Source: Nitratireductor sp. XY-223
GTDB lineage: Bacteria; Pseudomonadota; Alphaproteobacteria; Rhizobiales; Rhizobiaceae
Direction of reading: 5' to 3'
Length of the DNA: 64,000 bases
Assembly (NCBI RefSeq): GCF_004959855.1
Contig: NZ_SPNT01000010.1
Coordinates: forward strand, 34,434 to 98,433
Below the pieces are notes generated by a model. That model did not search any database. It was not told the DNA's origin and was given only the letters and a program-made list of their open reading frames with translations. Below are positions 33,735-43,161 of the stretch, piece after piece. The stretch's first letter is position 1. Each line of letters opens with the position of its first letter. A program made the position numbers and the translations under genes.

Positions 33735-35046
33735 GATGATCGCCATCTTCATGTTCGCATCCATGATGCTGATGCTGTTCACCGGGCAGCGCGTCTTCGG
33801 TGCGATCGGCGCCGTCGCCGCCATCGCCGCGCTTGCCCTTTGGGGCACCGGCGGCCAGGACATTCCGTTCTCGGCCGCCATGAAGCTGATGAAATGGTAT
33901 CCGCTGCTGACGCTGCCGATGTTCATCTTCATGGGCTACATCCTGTCGGAATCGAAGCTCGCCGACGATCTCTACCGCATGTTCCATGTCTGGATGGGAC
34001 CGGTGAACGGCGGGCTGGCGATCGGCACGATCGGCCTGATGGTGCTGGTCTCGGCGATGAACGGCCTATCGGTCGCCGGCATGGCGATCGGCGCCACCAT
34101 CGCCCTGCCGGAGCTCTTGCGACGCGGCTATGACAAACGCATGGTCACCGGCGTCATACAGGCCGGATCATCGCTCGGCATCCTTGTTCCGCCGTCGGTC
34201 GTCCTTGTCCTCTATGCCATGATCGCCCGCCAGCCGGTCGGCCAGCTCTGGCTGGCAGGCGTCGTCCCGGGCCTGCTGATGGCCGGCATGTTCATCCTCT
34301 ATATCGGCGTGCGCTGCTACTTCCAGCCCAGTCTGGGCCCGGCGCTCAAGGACGATGCGCGCACCATGCCGAGGGCCGAGAAGCTGAAGCTCCTGCAGGC
34401 CGGCATCCTGCCGCTGGCGATATTCGCGGCGATGATGATCCCCTTCGTCAACGGCTGGACCTCGCTGGTCGAAAGCTCGGCCATCGGCGCGCTCACTGCC
34501 TTTGCCGCGGCGGTTCTGCGGGGGCGCATGACGCGCGAGGTGTTCGAGAACAGCACAAGGCAAACGCTGGCGATCTCCTGCATGTTCATGTGGATCATCC
34601 TTGCGGCGCTGGGTTTCGGCGCGGTGTTCGACGGGCTCGGCGCCGTCCGCGCCATCGACAACCTGTTCACCGAACAGCTCGGGCTCGACCCGTGGATGAT
34701 CCTCATCCTGATGCAACTCAGCTTCCTGCTCATGGGCACGTTTCTCGACGACACGGCGATGCTGGTCATCGTCGCGCCGCTTTACGTGCCGCTGGTCAAG
34801 GCGCTCGGCTTCGATCTCATCTGGTATGGCGTGCTCTACACGATCACCACCCAGATCGCCTATATGACGCCGCCATTCGGCTACAACCTCTTCCTGATGC
34901 GCGCCATGGCGCCGCCCGAGGTGCGCCTTTCCGACATCTACAACTCCATCATTCCGTTTGTCGGGGTGATGATCGCCTGCCTGGCGCTGATCATGGCGTT
35001 CCCCGAGATCGCGCTCTGGCTGCCGAAATACATCTACGGGAACTGA
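33724..35046 (+). CDS. TRAP transporter large permease (DctM-like)
   Basis: A 440-residue permease with about 12 membrane helices. It starts at ATG 33724, overlapping the small-subunit stop by 11 bases. Typical DctM features are LLTLPMFIFMGYILSES, NGLSVAGMAIGATIALPELLRRGYDK, GSSLGILVPPSVVLVLYAMI and LGTFLDD-like MGTFLDDTAML. It forms the ion-coupled channel of the TRAP system. Downstream is the binding protein. Confidence 0.9.
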   Translation: MSHEMIAIFMFASMMLMLFTGQRVFGAIGAVAAIAALALWGTGGQDIPFSAAMKLMKWYPLLTLPMFIFMGYILSESKLADDLYRMFHVWMGPVNGGLAIGTIGLMVLVSAMNGLSVAGMAIGATIALPELLRRGYDKRMVTGVIQAGSSLGILVPPSVVLVLYAMIARQPVGQLWLAGVVPGLLMAGMFILYIGVRCYFQPSLGPALKDDARTMPRAEKLKLLQAGILPLAIFAAMMIPFVNGWTSLVESSAIGALTAFAAAVLRGRMTREVFENSTRQTLAISCMFMWIILAALGFGAVFDGLGAVRAIDNLFTEQLGLDPWMILILMQLSFLLMGTFLDDTAMLVIVAPLYVPLVKALGFDLIWYGVLYTITTQIAYMTPPFGYNLFLMRAMAPPEVRLSDIYNSIIPFVGVMIACLALIMAFPEIALWLPKYIYGN

Positions 35047-35069
35047 CAAGAACTCCGAAAGGAGCAGGA

Positions 35070-35108
35070 ATGCAAACCATAACGATGAAAACTCGGAGGA
35101 CGATATGA
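35070..35108 (+). CDS. Putative 12-codon leader ORF coupled to the TRAP binding protein
   Basis: ATG 35070 follows AAAGGAG and encodes MQTITMKTRRTI; its stop TGA (35106-35108) overlaps the ATG of the binding protein. It also contains the binding protein's own ribosome site CGGAGG. It may only be a coupling device that raises translation of the next gene. Confidence 0.25.
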   Translation: MQTITMKTRRTI

Positions 35109-36139
35109 CTTCACGACGCAAATTTCTGAAGACGGCCGGCATCGCCGGAGCCGCGACTCTCGCCGCGCCCGCCGTCAAGGCGCAGGCGCCGATCAAGTGG
35201 CGCATGCAGACCTATGCCGGACCGGCGCTGGCCGCCCATGTGATCAAGCCGTCGATCGACGCTTTCAACATCGCTGCCAAGGGTCAGATGGAGATCGAGC
35301 TGTTCTTCTCCGATCAGCTGGTGCCGACGGGTGAACTCTTCCGCGCCATGCAGAAGGGAACCATCGACGCGGTGCAGTCGGACGACGATTCCATGGCTTC
35401 GCCCACGGAAGTCACCGTCTTCGGCGGCTATTTCCCGTTCGCATCGCGCTATTCGCTCGATGTGCCGGTGCTCTTCAACCAGTACGGCCTGAAAGAAATC
35501 TGGGAAGAGGAATATGCCGCCGTCGGCGTCAAGCACATTTCCGCCGGCGCGTGGGATCCGTGCCACTTCGCCACCAAGGACCCGATCAACAGCCTCGAGG
35601 ACATGAAGGGCAAGCGGGTCTTCACCTTCCCGACCGCCGGCCGCTTCCTGACGCAGTTCGGCGTCGTGCCGGTGACGCTGCCATGGGAGGACATCGAGGT
35701 CGCGGTTCAGACCGGCGAGCTCGACGGCATTGCCTGGTCCGGCATCACAGAGGACTACACCGTCGGCTGGGCGGACGTGACCAACTACTTCCTCACCAAC
35801 AACATCTCAGGCGCCTGGGCCGGCTCGTTCTTCGCCAACATGGACCGCTGGAACGAACTTCCCGAGCACCTGAAGGTCATGCTGCAGATGGCCATGGACC
35901 AGTCGCACTACTACCGGCAATGGTGGTACTGGGGCGGCGAGGCCAATCTGCGTGTCCACGGCACCAAGCTGAAGCTGACGACGATCCCGGACGCCGAATG
36001 GGCAACAGTCGAAAAGGCCGCGGTCCAGTTCTGGGACGAGATCGCGGCTGAAAGTCCGACAAAGGCCAAGGTCGTCGAGATCTTCCGCAAGTATAATGCG
36101 GACATGGAAAAGGCTGGACGGCCGTACCGTTACAGCTGA
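35105..36139 (+). CDS. TRAP transporter substrate-binding protein (DctP family)
   Basis: A 344-residue periplasmic protein with a Tat signal (SRRKFLKTAGIAGAATLAA, cleavage near VKAQA). The DctP fold follows: KWRMQTYAGPALAAHVIKP, MEIELFFSDQLVPTGELFRAM, then MKGKRVFTFPTAGRFL. DctP proteins usually carry an Arg in strand 7 that binds a carboxylate; the visible region shows RVFTFPTAGRF, so a carboxylated or amino-acid-like ligand is possible. Its neighbours suggest an amine or amino-acid derivative. Confidence 0.87.
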   Translation: MTSRRKFLKTAGIAGAATLAAPAVKAQAPIKWRMQTYAGPALAAHVIKPSIDAFNIAAKGQMEIELFFSDQLVPTGELFRAMQKGTIDAVQSDDDSMASPTEVTVFGGYFPFASRYSLDVPVLFNQYGLKEIWEEEYAAVGVKHISAGAWDPCHFATKDPINSLEDMKGKRVFTFPTAGRFLTQFGVVPVTLPWEDIEVAVQTGELDGIAWSGITEDYTVGWADVTNYFLTNNISGAWAGSFFANMDRWNELPEHLKVMLQMAMDQSHYYRQWWYWGGEANLRVHGTKLKLTTIPDAEWATVEKAAVQFWDEIAAESPTKAKVVEIFRKYNADMEKAGRPYRYS

Positions 36140-36207
36140 TATCGGTTTGCGGGGCGGGCATGCCCTGCCCCGCAATTTTGACCGTCTAGGGTTTGGTGGA
36201 ACGGACA

Positions 36208-37560
36208 ATGACATTCGACGAACTCAAAGCCGCCGTCGCCGACGGCACGATTGACACCGTGCTCACCTGCATCGTCGACATGCAGGGCCGGCTGATGGGC
36301 AAGCGTTTCGTCGCCCGGCATTTTGTCGACAGCGCCTTCGAGGAAACCCATTGCTGCGACTACCTCCTGGCGACCGATCTCGAAATGGCGACACCCGACG
36401 GATACGCGTCGACGAGCTGGGAGTCGGGCTATGGCGACTATGTCATGAAGCCGGACCTTGCGACGCTGCGTCCGGTCCCCTGGCTGGAGGGCACCGCCCT
36501 TGTGCTGTGCGACGTGCTCGACCACCACACGCATGAACCCGTTCCGCATGCCCCGCGCGCCGTCCTGAAGCGCCAGATCGCGCGGCTCGCCGACATGGGC
36601 CTTTCGCCGGTGATGGCGACCGAGCTGGAGTTCTTCCTGTTCGAAAAGAGCTATGACGAGATCCGCAGGTCAGGCTATGGCGACCTGCAGCCGATCAGCG
36701 GCTACAACGAGGATTACCACATCTTCCAGACGACCAAGGAAGAGGCGATCATGCGCCCGCTGCGCAATCATCTGGTGGCGATGGGCGTTCCGGTGGAGAA
36801 CACAAAGGGCGAGGCCGAGGCCGGACAGGAAGAGCTGAATATCCGCTATGCCGAGGCGCTGTCCTGCGCCGACCATCACACGCTCGCAAAGCACGCCGTC
36901 AAGGAGATCGCGTGGCAGAACGGCCGCGCCGCGACATTCCTTTCCAAATGGGACCACAAGCGCGTCGGCAGCGCCTCGCACATCCACCAGTCGCTCTGGC
37001 ACGATGGCGGCAATGCCTTCCAGGATGCCGGAGCGGAGCTCGGCATGTCGGACCTCATGCGCAACTATATTGCCGGACTCATCAAATACACGCCCGACAT
37101 CATGGTGTTCCTGGCGCCCTACGTGAACAGTTACAAGCGATTCGCCAAGGGCACCTTCGCACCGACCAAATCCGTCTGGTCGGTCGACAACCGGACGGCC
37201 GGATACCGGCTGTGCGGCGACGGCACCGCGGCCGTGCGCGTCGAATGCCGCATCGGCGGCTCGGACTTCAATCCGTACCTGGCGCTCGCTGCCCAGCTCG
37301 CTGCCGGCATCGCCGGCATGGAGGAGAAACTGGAACTCGCGGCACCGACCTCCGGCGATGTCTACAACGCCGCCGACGCGCCTGATATTCCGGGCACCCT
37401 GCGTGCCGCCACCGAGTGTCTGCGCAGCTCCGCGATGCTGAAAGCGTCCCTCGGTGAAGATGTCGTCGCCCATTATGTGCGCTGCGCCGAATGGGAGCAG
37501 GAGGAGTTCGACCGGGTTGTGACCGACTGGGAAATCGCCCGCGGTTTCGAAAGGGCCTGA
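36208..37560 (+). CDS. Glutamine synthetase-like gamma-glutamyl-amine ligase (PuuA/GlnA3/IpuC type)
   Basis: A 450-residue enzyme of the glutamine synthetase superfamily. The ATP and metal sites are visible: MATELEFFLF (Glu cluster), GEAEAGQEELNIRY, ASHIHQSLW and SVDNRTAGYRLCG, then RVECRIGGSDFNPYLALAA. It lacks the adenylylation loop of GlnA and matches gamma-glutamylpolyamine, gamma-glutamylethanolamide or gamma-glutamylalaninol synthetases. These join glutamate to a primary amine with ATP. ATG 36208 is chosen over TTG 36193 because GTGGA is well placed. It is followed within three bases by an aldehyde dehydrogenase. Confidence 0.85.
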   Translation: MTFDELKAAVADGTIDTVLTCIVDMQGRLMGKRFVARHFVDSAFEETHCCDYLLATDLEMATPDGYASTSWESGYGDYVMKPDLATLRPVPWLEGTALVLCDVLDHHTHEPVPHAPRAVLKRQIARLADMGLSPVMATELEFFLFEKSYDEIRRSGYGDLQPISGYNEDYHIFQTTKEEAIMRPLRNHLVAMGVPVENTKGEAEAGQEELNIRYAEALSCADHHTLAKHAVKEIAWQNGRAATFLSKWDHKRVGSASHIHQSLWHDGGNAFQDAGAELGMSDLMRNYIAGLIKYTPDIMVFLAPYVNSYKRFAKGTFAPTKSVWSVDNRTAGYRLCGDGTAAVRVECRIGGSDFNPYLALAAQLAAGIAGMEEKLELAAPTSGDVYNAADAPDIPGTLRAATECLRSSAMLKASLGEDVVAHYVRCAEWEQEEFDRVVTDWEIARGFERA

Positions 37561-37562
37561 CC

Positions 37563-38933
37563 ATGCTTGAATGCATCTCGCCGATCGACGGCACGGTATT
37601 CGCCGCCCGCCCGACGCTCTCCATCGACGAGGCGGCGACCGCGGTTGCCCGGGCGCGAACGGCGCAGCCGGGCTGGGTCGCTCGCCCCCTCGCCGACCGC
37701 GTTGCCCTGGTTCGCGCCGGCGTCGCCCGGCTGCGGGACATGAACGACGAGGTCGTACCTGAACTCGCCCGCATGATGGGCCGCCCAGTGCGCTATGGCG
37801 GCGAAATCGGCGGCGTCGAGGAACGGGCGTCCTACATGGCCGACATTGCCGAAGAGGCGCTGGCGCCCTTTGTCGTTGAGGACGGCCCTGCCTTCGAGCG
37901 CCGCATCCTGCGCGAGCCGCAGGGTGTCGTCCTGGTCGTCTCGCCCTGGAACTACCCGTACCTCACGGCCATCAACACGGTCGCCCCGGCCCTGATTGCC
38001 GGCAATGCGGTGCTTTTGAAAGGCGCCACCCAGACGCTTCTCGCCGGCGAGCGGCTGGCGCGCGCGTTCCACGAGGCCGGCGTTCCGGAGGACGTGTTTC
38101 AAAACCTCTACCTCGACCATCAGACCACGTCCGAGCTGATTGCCCGGCGCAGCTTCGGCTTCGTCAATTTCACCGGTTCCGTTTCGGGCGGGCAGGCGAT
38201 CGAACGGGCCGCGGCCGGCACCTTCACCGGCGTCGGCCTGGAACTGGGCGGCAAGGACCCGGGCTACGTACTCGACGATGCCGATGTCGACGGGGCGGCC
38301 GAGACGCTCATCGACGGCGCCATGTTCAATTCCGGCCAGTGCTGCTGCGGCATCGAACGCATCTATGTGCACCGGCGCCATTACGACCGCTTTGTCGACA
38401 AGGCGAAGGCCATCGTCGACGCCTACGTGCTGGGCAACCCGCTGGATGCTGGGACCACGCTCGGCCCGATGGCCCACCGGCGCTTCGCCGAACTCGTGCG
38501 CGCCCAGACTGCCGAGGCGATCGCCGCCGGCGCCACGCCGGTCATCGACACGGCACGGTTCGACGACGACGGCGGCGCCTATCTTGCCCCGCAGATCCTG
38601 ACAAACGTCTCCCACGGCATGCGGGTGATGCGCGGGGAAAGCTTCGGCCCTGTCGTCGGCATCATGCCGGTCGACAGTGACGACGAGGCCGTGGAACTGA
38701 TGAACGACAGCGATTTCGGCCTGACCGCTTCGCTGTGGACGGCCGATCCGCAGCGTGCCGCCGCGATCGGCGCCCGCATCGAGACCGGCACCGTGTTCAT
38801 GAACCGCTGCGACTATCTCGACCCCGGTCTTTGCTGGACCGGCTGCAAGGACACCGGCCGCGGCGGCGCGCTGTCGCATATCGGGTACCAGCACGTCACC
38901 CGTCCCAAATCCTATCATCTGAAGAAGAGCTGA
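37563..38933 (+). CDS. Aldehyde dehydrogenase
   Basis: A 456-residue NAD(P)-dependent aldehyde dehydrogenase. It shows the oxyanion Asn in VVSPWNYPY (N130), general base E227 in LELGGKDP and the catalytic loop FNSGQCCCGIERI, where C261 aligns with the nucleophile. Three adjacent Cys are unusual. Lys153 (LLKGATQT) replaces the common LKPSE context. The start is ATG 37563, two bases after the ligase stop. In PuuA-type pathways an ALDH oxidises the gamma-glutamyl-aminoaldehyde to the acid, the most likely role here. Confidence 0.85.
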   Translation: MLECISPIDGTVFAARPTLSIDEAATAVARARTAQPGWVARPLADRVALVRAGVARLRDMNDEVVPELARMMGRPVRYGGEIGGVEERASYMADIAEEALAPFVVEDGPAFERRILREPQGVVLVVSPWNYPYLTAINTVAPALIAGNAVLLKGATQTLLAGERLARAFHEAGVPEDVFQNLYLDHQTTSELIARRSFGFVNFTGSVSGGQAIERAAAGTFTGVGLELGGKDPGYVLDDADVDGAAETLIDGAMFNSGQCCCGIERIYVHRRHYDRFVDKAKAIVDAYVLGNPLDAGTTLGPMAHRRFAELVRAQTAEAIAAGATPVIDTARFDDDGGAYLAPQILTNVSHGMRVMRGESFGPVVGIMPVDSDDEAVELMNDSDFGLTASLWTADPQRAAAIGARIETGTVFMNRCDYLDPGLCWTGCKDTGRGGALSHIGYQHVTRPKSYHLKKS

Positions 38934-38937
38934 GCGC

Positions 38938-40086
38938 ATGAAGCTGAAAGCCAACTGGTCCTACCCCACCGCCATCCGCTTCGGCGCCGGCCGCATCGCC
39001 GAACTGCCGGGCGCCTGCGCCGACGCCGGCATTTCGAAGCCGCTTCTGGTCACCGACCGCGGGCTGGCGGACCTGCCGATCACCACCCGCGCGCTGGATA
39101 TCCTGGAGGCGGCCGGCCTTGGCCGCGCGCTGTTTGCCGATGTCGATCCGAACCCGAACGAGATCAACCTCGCCGCCGGTATCGAGGCCTTCAGGGCCGG
39201 CGGGCACGACGGTGTCGTCGCCTTTGGCGGCGGCTCCGGCCTCGATCTCGGCAAGATGGTCGCCTTCATGTCCGGCCAGACCCGCCCGGTCTGGGATTTC
39301 GAGGACGTCAGCGACTGGTGGAGCCGGGCGGACGGCGGCGCGATTGCCCCGAATGTCGCGGTGCCGACGACCGCCGGCACCGGATCGGAAGTCGGGCGTG
39401 CCTCGGTTATCACCAACTCGGAAAGCCACGAAAAGAAGATCATCTTCCACCCGGCCGTTCTGCCCTCTGTGGTCATCGCCGACGCCGAACTTACCGTCGG
39501 CATGCCGCCGGCGATCACCGCGGGAACCGGCATGGACGCTTTCGCCCATTGCCTCGAGGCCTATTGCTCGCCGTTCTACCACCCCATGAGCCAGGGCATC
39601 GCGCTCGAGGGCATGCGCCTCGTGAAGGAATATCTTCCCCGCGCCTATGCGACACCGGACGATCTCGAGGCCCGCGCCCACATGATGTCGGCCGCGATGA
39701 TGGGCGCCACCGCCTTCCAGAAGGGCCTCGGCGCGATCCACGCGCTCAGCCACCCGATCGGCGCGCTTTACAACACCCATCACGGCACCACCAATGCCGT
39801 CGTCATGCAGGCCGTCCTGCGTTTCAACCGCGCGGCGGTGGAGGACCGGCTGGTCGAGGCCGCCGCCTATCTCGGCATCGACGGCGGCTTCGACGGGTTC
39901 TACGCCTTCGTCGGCGAACTGAACGCGACGCTGGGCATCCCGGAGAACCTCGCCGCGATGGGTATCGCGGACCCCGACATCGACCGCATCGTCGCCGGCG
40001 CCCTCGTCGATCCGAGCCGCCTTGGAAACCCGGTCACGCTGAGCGAAGACAACACGCGCGCGCTGGTGATGGAACTGCTGGACTAG
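38938..40086 (+). CDS. Iron-containing (group III) alcohol dehydrogenase
   Basis: A 382-residue Fe-ADH. The nucleotide site is FGGGSGLDLGK and VPTTAGTGSEV. Metal ligands are D and H in TAGTGMDAFAHCLEAY and the two His in GAIHALSHPIGALYNTHHG. It lies four bases after the ALDH. An ADH plus ALDH behind a gamma-glutamyl ligase suggests that the glutamylated substrate is an amino alcohol (alcohol to aldehyde to acid), since polyamine pathways use an oxidase instead. An excellent terminator follows. Confidence 0.87.
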   Translation: MKLKANWSYPTAIRFGAGRIAELPGACADAGISKPLLVTDRGLADLPITTRALDILEAAGLGRALFADVDPNPNEINLAAGIEAFRAGGHDGVVAFGGGSGLDLGKMVAFMSGQTRPVWDFEDVSDWWSRADGGAIAPNVAVPTTAGTGSEVGRASVITNSESHEKKIIFHPAVLPSVVIADAELTVGMPPAITAGTGMDAFAHCLEAYCSPFYHPMSQGIALEGMRLVKEYLPRAYATPDDLEARAHMMSAAMMGATAFQKGLGAIHALSHPIGALYNTHHGTTNAVVMQAVLRFNRAAVEDRLVEAAAYLGIDGGFDGFYAFVGELNATLGIPENLAAMGIADPDIDRIVAGALVDPSRLGNPVTLSEDNTRALVMELLD

Positions 40087-40090
40087 CTGG

Positions 40091-40109
40091 AAGCGCCGCC
40101 GGCGTTTTG
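40091..40109 (+). terminator. Rho-independent terminator after the alcohol dehydrogenase
   Basis: AAGCGCC-GCC-GGCGTTTT: seven-pair stem (one G-T), three-base loop and T-run, between the convergent alcohol dehydrogenase and TctA genes. Confidence 0.6.
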
Positions 40110-40118
40110 TACCGCCGC

Positions 40119-41624
40119 TCAGGCTTCCGCGCTTGCCAGGGACCTGCGCCAGCCCCGCAGCGTCAAAACGACCGCGCCCGCTATCAGCACCACATTGATC
40201 ACGGCAAGGACCGCCGATACGGGGCGCTCGGCAAAGATCCACAGCCCGTCCTGCGAGATCAGCATCGAGCGCCGGAAATTGTTCTCAAGGAGCGGTCCGA
40301 GGATGATCCCGATGACGACCGGTGCCAGGGGGATGTTCGTCGCCCGGAACAATATGCCGATAAGCCCGAAGGCGAACATCACCATCAGGTCGAAAACCGA
40401 AGCCTGCAGCGCGAACGTTCCGATTGAGCACAGCAGCAGCACGATCGGCACCAGGTGGCTTTTCGGGATCTTCAGCACGTAGACGAACATCGGCGTGACC
40501 ATGATCCCGACAAAGAGCAGCAGGACATTGGAGGCCAGGTAGACAAGGAAGATGCCGCCGACAATCTCGCCGTTGTGCACGAACATCTCGGGTCCCGGAA
40601 TGATGCCGAGGATCAATAGCGCGCCGAGCAGCATGGCCGAGGAGGCGTCACCGGGAATGCCGAGCGCCAGCGTCGGCACCAGCGTTCCGCCGACGGTCGC
40701 GTTGTTGGCCGCCTCGGTGGCGACGACGCCCCCTTCGGCCCCCTCGCCGTATTTTTCATCGCTTTTCGAAAGGGCCTTTGCGGCGGCATAGGACGTGAAC
40801 GACGAGATCACGCCGCCGGCGCCCGGAAGCGCGCCGAAGAAGGCGCCGATGGTTGACGACCGCAGCACGTTGATCCAGTGCTTCATGGTCAAGATGATGG
40901 TGCCTAGACCCGGACGCGCGACATCGATATCGGGCGATTTGAGCATGTCCTTGCCCATCATCTGATGCGCCATTTCGGATATCGCGAACAGGCCGACGAC
41001 GACGGCGACGATATGAAACCCGTTGAGCATGTGATGGGAGCCGAAGGTGAACCGGTAGCCGGTTGAAAACTCGTCCGTGCCGATGGTCGCCAGCAGCAGC
41101 CCGAAGCAGCCGGCGATCAAGCCGTTGATGACCGATCCGCCGGAAATCACGGATATCGCGATGAGGCCTGTTATGGCCAGCATGCTGTATTCGGGCGGCG
41201 CGAAATTTGCCGCGAAGTTGGCCAGAAGCGGCGACGCCATGATCAGCACGATCCCGCCGAACAGCCCGCCCAGGGCCGATGCCGATATGGCAATCCCGAT
41301 GGCGTCCGAGGCACGCCCCTTCTGCGCCATGGGGAAGCCGTCAAACAGCGTCGCCGCGGCCAACGGCGTTCCCGGAATGCGCAGCAGGATCGCCGATATG
41401 GAACCGCCGCAGGACCCGCCGACAAAGATCGCGATGAGGAATCCCATCGCCGCGACCGGCGGCAGGCCGATGACCACCGGAAGCATCAGGATGATACCCA
41501 TCAGCGGACCGAGGCCTGGCAACGCGCCGATGAGCAGCCCGAACAGGACACCAAGCAGCGTCAGTCCGATGGCAAGGGGTGTCAGGAACAGCGCGAACCC
41601 GTCGGCAAGTGAATCAACGATCAT
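40119..41624 (-). CDS. Tripartite tricarboxylate transporter (TTT) large permease, TctA family
   Basis: A 501-residue membrane protein with about 11-12 helices. Conserved TctA segments are seen: LPGLGPLMGIILMLPV, GGSCGGSISAILLRIPGTP, GAFFGALPGAGGVISSFTSYAAAK and LALGIPGDASSAMLLGAL. It is the last gene of a minus-strand operon sulfatase - TctC - TctB - TctA, with four bases between TctB and TctA. It is a secondary transporter for carboxylates or other anions, supplied by the periplasmic TctC protein. Confidence 0.9.
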   Translation of the reverse strand: MIVDSLADGFALFLTPLAIGLTLLGVLFGLLIGALPGLGPLMGIILMLPVVIGLPPVAAMGFLIAIFVGGSCGGSISAILLRIPGTPLAAATLFDGFPMAQKGRASDAIGIAISASALGGLFGGIVLIMASPLLANFAANFAPPEYSMLAITGLIAISVISGGSVINGLIAGCFGLLLATIGTDEFSTGYRFTFGSHHMLNGFHIVAVVVGLFAISEMAHQMMGKDMLKSPDIDVARPGLGTIILTMKHWINVLRSSTIGAFFGALPGAGGVISSFTSYAAAKALSKSDEKYGEGAEGGVVATEAANNATVGGTLVPTLALGIPGDASSAMLLGALLILGIIPGPEMFVHNGEIVGGIFLVYLASNVLLLFVGIMVTPMFVYVLKIPKSHLVPIVLLLCSIGTFALQASVFDLMVMFAFGLIGILFRATNIPLAPVVIGIILGPLLENNFRRSMLISQDGLWIFAERPVSAVLAVINVVLIAGAVVLTLRGWRRSLASAEA

Positions 41625-41628
41625 CGCG

Positions 41629-42129
41629 TCAGCTCCACGGGATCACGAGGCGGAAGACGCCGCCCGGAAGCACGATCTTGAGGAAGAATTCGAACATGAA
41701 CGCGAAGAAGAGCGACATGCCGAGGGCCAGGGCAATCAGGGCGACCGGGTTGCGGACACCGGCAATATACATGACGGCCAGGAGCATCGGAGGCGTCGCG
41801 ATGTGGTAACCGATCCAGCTGAGCAGACTCAGATAGACCGCGAAGACCACGAGCATCAGGAACGGTTTGGAAAGTGACGCAACCTCGATGCCCTCGTCCG
41901 GTTCCGTCGATGGCGTCCTGAACACAAGGCCGACCGCGATCTTGAGAACGATCAGGAAGCCGAGCAGCAGAGCGATGGTTCTTGGATAAGCCGCCGCATT
42001 GTCGTAGGGACCGCCGGAGGCGATCCCCTGTTCAGCCATGTCGGTGGCGATTTGCTGGAACACGACCGCGATCACGACCGCGAAAAACAACGTCACGAGG
42101 ACATTCAGATGTTTCCTGCGTATGACCAC
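41629..42129 (-). CDS. TTT small permease, TctB family
   Basis: A 166-residue protein with four predicted helices (VLVTLFFAVVIAVVF, AYPRTIALLLGFLIVLKIAVG, then two C-terminal). The start is GTG 42129, just after the TctC stop at 42141 and preceded by an AGGA site. The frame is open to 42174, but that would overlap TctC. Sequence is poorly conserved across the family; assignment rests on length, topology and gene order. Confidence 0.78.
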   Translation of the reverse strand: MVIRRKHLNVLVTLFFAVVIAVVFQQIATDMAEQGIASGGPYDNAAAYPRTIALLLGFLIVLKIAVGLVFRTPSTEPDEGIEVASLSKPFLMLVVFAVYLSLLSWIGYHIATPPMLLAVMYIAGVRNPVALIALALGMSLFFAFMFEFFLKIVLPGGVFRLVIPWS

Positions 42130-42140
42130 GGTCCCGGTTC

Positions 42141-43142
42141 CTATTTCAGCTTCTTGAGCTCTTCTTCTTCCCACGCCAGCGCGTTGCCCATGGCGCCAAG
42201 CTGCCCCGAGACGGGTCCGACGATTTCCTCATACTGGGTGTGATCCCAGTCGAGCGGAACGAATCCGACCGCTTCGATGGCTTCCCGCACATCCGGACGC
42301 TTCATGGCCGCGGTCATGGCCGTGCGGAGCTTTTCCGTCACGTCGTCCGGGGTGTCGCGGTGAACGATCCACCAGGTCCAGCCCATGGGCGCCAGGCCGG
42401 AAAGCCCGAGGTCGACGTTCAGATCGACGATACTGGGCGCACCGTCATAGGACGCCTTGGCGCCCGGAAGCTCCGAAAGAACAAGCATGATATTGAAGGC
42501 GCTCGGATCCTGCTTGTAGTTGCCGACATTGATGAATGAAAAGTCCAGCACGCCCGACTTCAGGTCCTTCACGGCGTTTCCATCGGCCGAATACGGAATG
42601 TTCTGGGCGACGACGCCATAGGACTGGAGCACTTTGGCAATCACCATATGCGGCAGGTTGTTGCGCGAACCGGACGAGTAGCGGAGTTTGCCGGGATTTG
42701 CCTTTCCGTAGGCCATCATCTCCTCGAAGTTCGACCAGCGCGTTTCGTCCGGCCGTCCGCCAATGGCGAAAGCGTTGGATACCGCGGCATGCAGCGGCTT
42801 GTAGTCCGCGTAGGTCCAGTCGGCATTGCCGAGCACCGGCTGGAGCACCAGGGGCGCGACATAGCCGTCCATGATGGTGTATCCGTCGGCGGGGCGGCCC
42901 ATGGCGGTGATCATGCCCTTGGTGCCGGCGGCGCCGGGTGTCGAGATGACCGGCAGGGCGACGCCCAGCTCGTCGGACATCGCCTTCGCGATGATCTGCG
43001 ACACGGACATCGCGTTGCCCGGCGACCATGGATGAATGAGTTCAATCGTCCTTTCGGGAAACTCCGCCAGCGCTGCACCGGCGCCGATCATCAGGCTGAC
43101 CGCGACTGCGAGACCGGTCTTTATGGGGTTGAATTTCATCAT
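42141..43142 (-). CDS. TTT periplasmic binding protein, TctC/Bug family
   Basis: A 333-residue periplasmic protein. The Sec signal (GLAVAVSLMIGAGAALAE) is followed by the Bug fold: FPERTIELIHPWSPGNAMSV (usual pattern P..I..v.p...Gg..D), KGMITAMGRPADGYTIM and LRYSSGSRNNLPHMV. The usual Asp of the ligand loop (GGxxD) is absent (GNAMS), so the ligand may differ from di- and tricarboxylates. Encoded between the sulfatase and TctB. Confidence 0.85.
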   Translation of the reverse strand: MMKFNPIKTGLAVAVSLMIGAGAALAEFPERTIELIHPWSPGNAMSVSQIIAKAMSDELGVALPVISTPGAAGTKGMITAMGRPADGYTIMDGYVAPLVLQPVLGNADWTYADYKPLHAAVSNAFAIGGRPDETRWSNFEEMMAYGKANPGKLRYSSGSRNNLPHMVIAKVLQSYGVVAQNIPYSADGNAVKDLKSGVLDFSFINVGNYKQDPSAFNIMLVLSELPGAKASYDGAPSIVDLNVDLGLSGLAPMGWTWWIVHRDTPDDVTEKLRTAMTAAMKRPDVREAIEAVGFVPLDWDHTQYEEIVGPVSGQLGAMGNALAWEEEELKKLK

Positions 43143-43161
43143 CTGCTCCTCCCTACATGGG

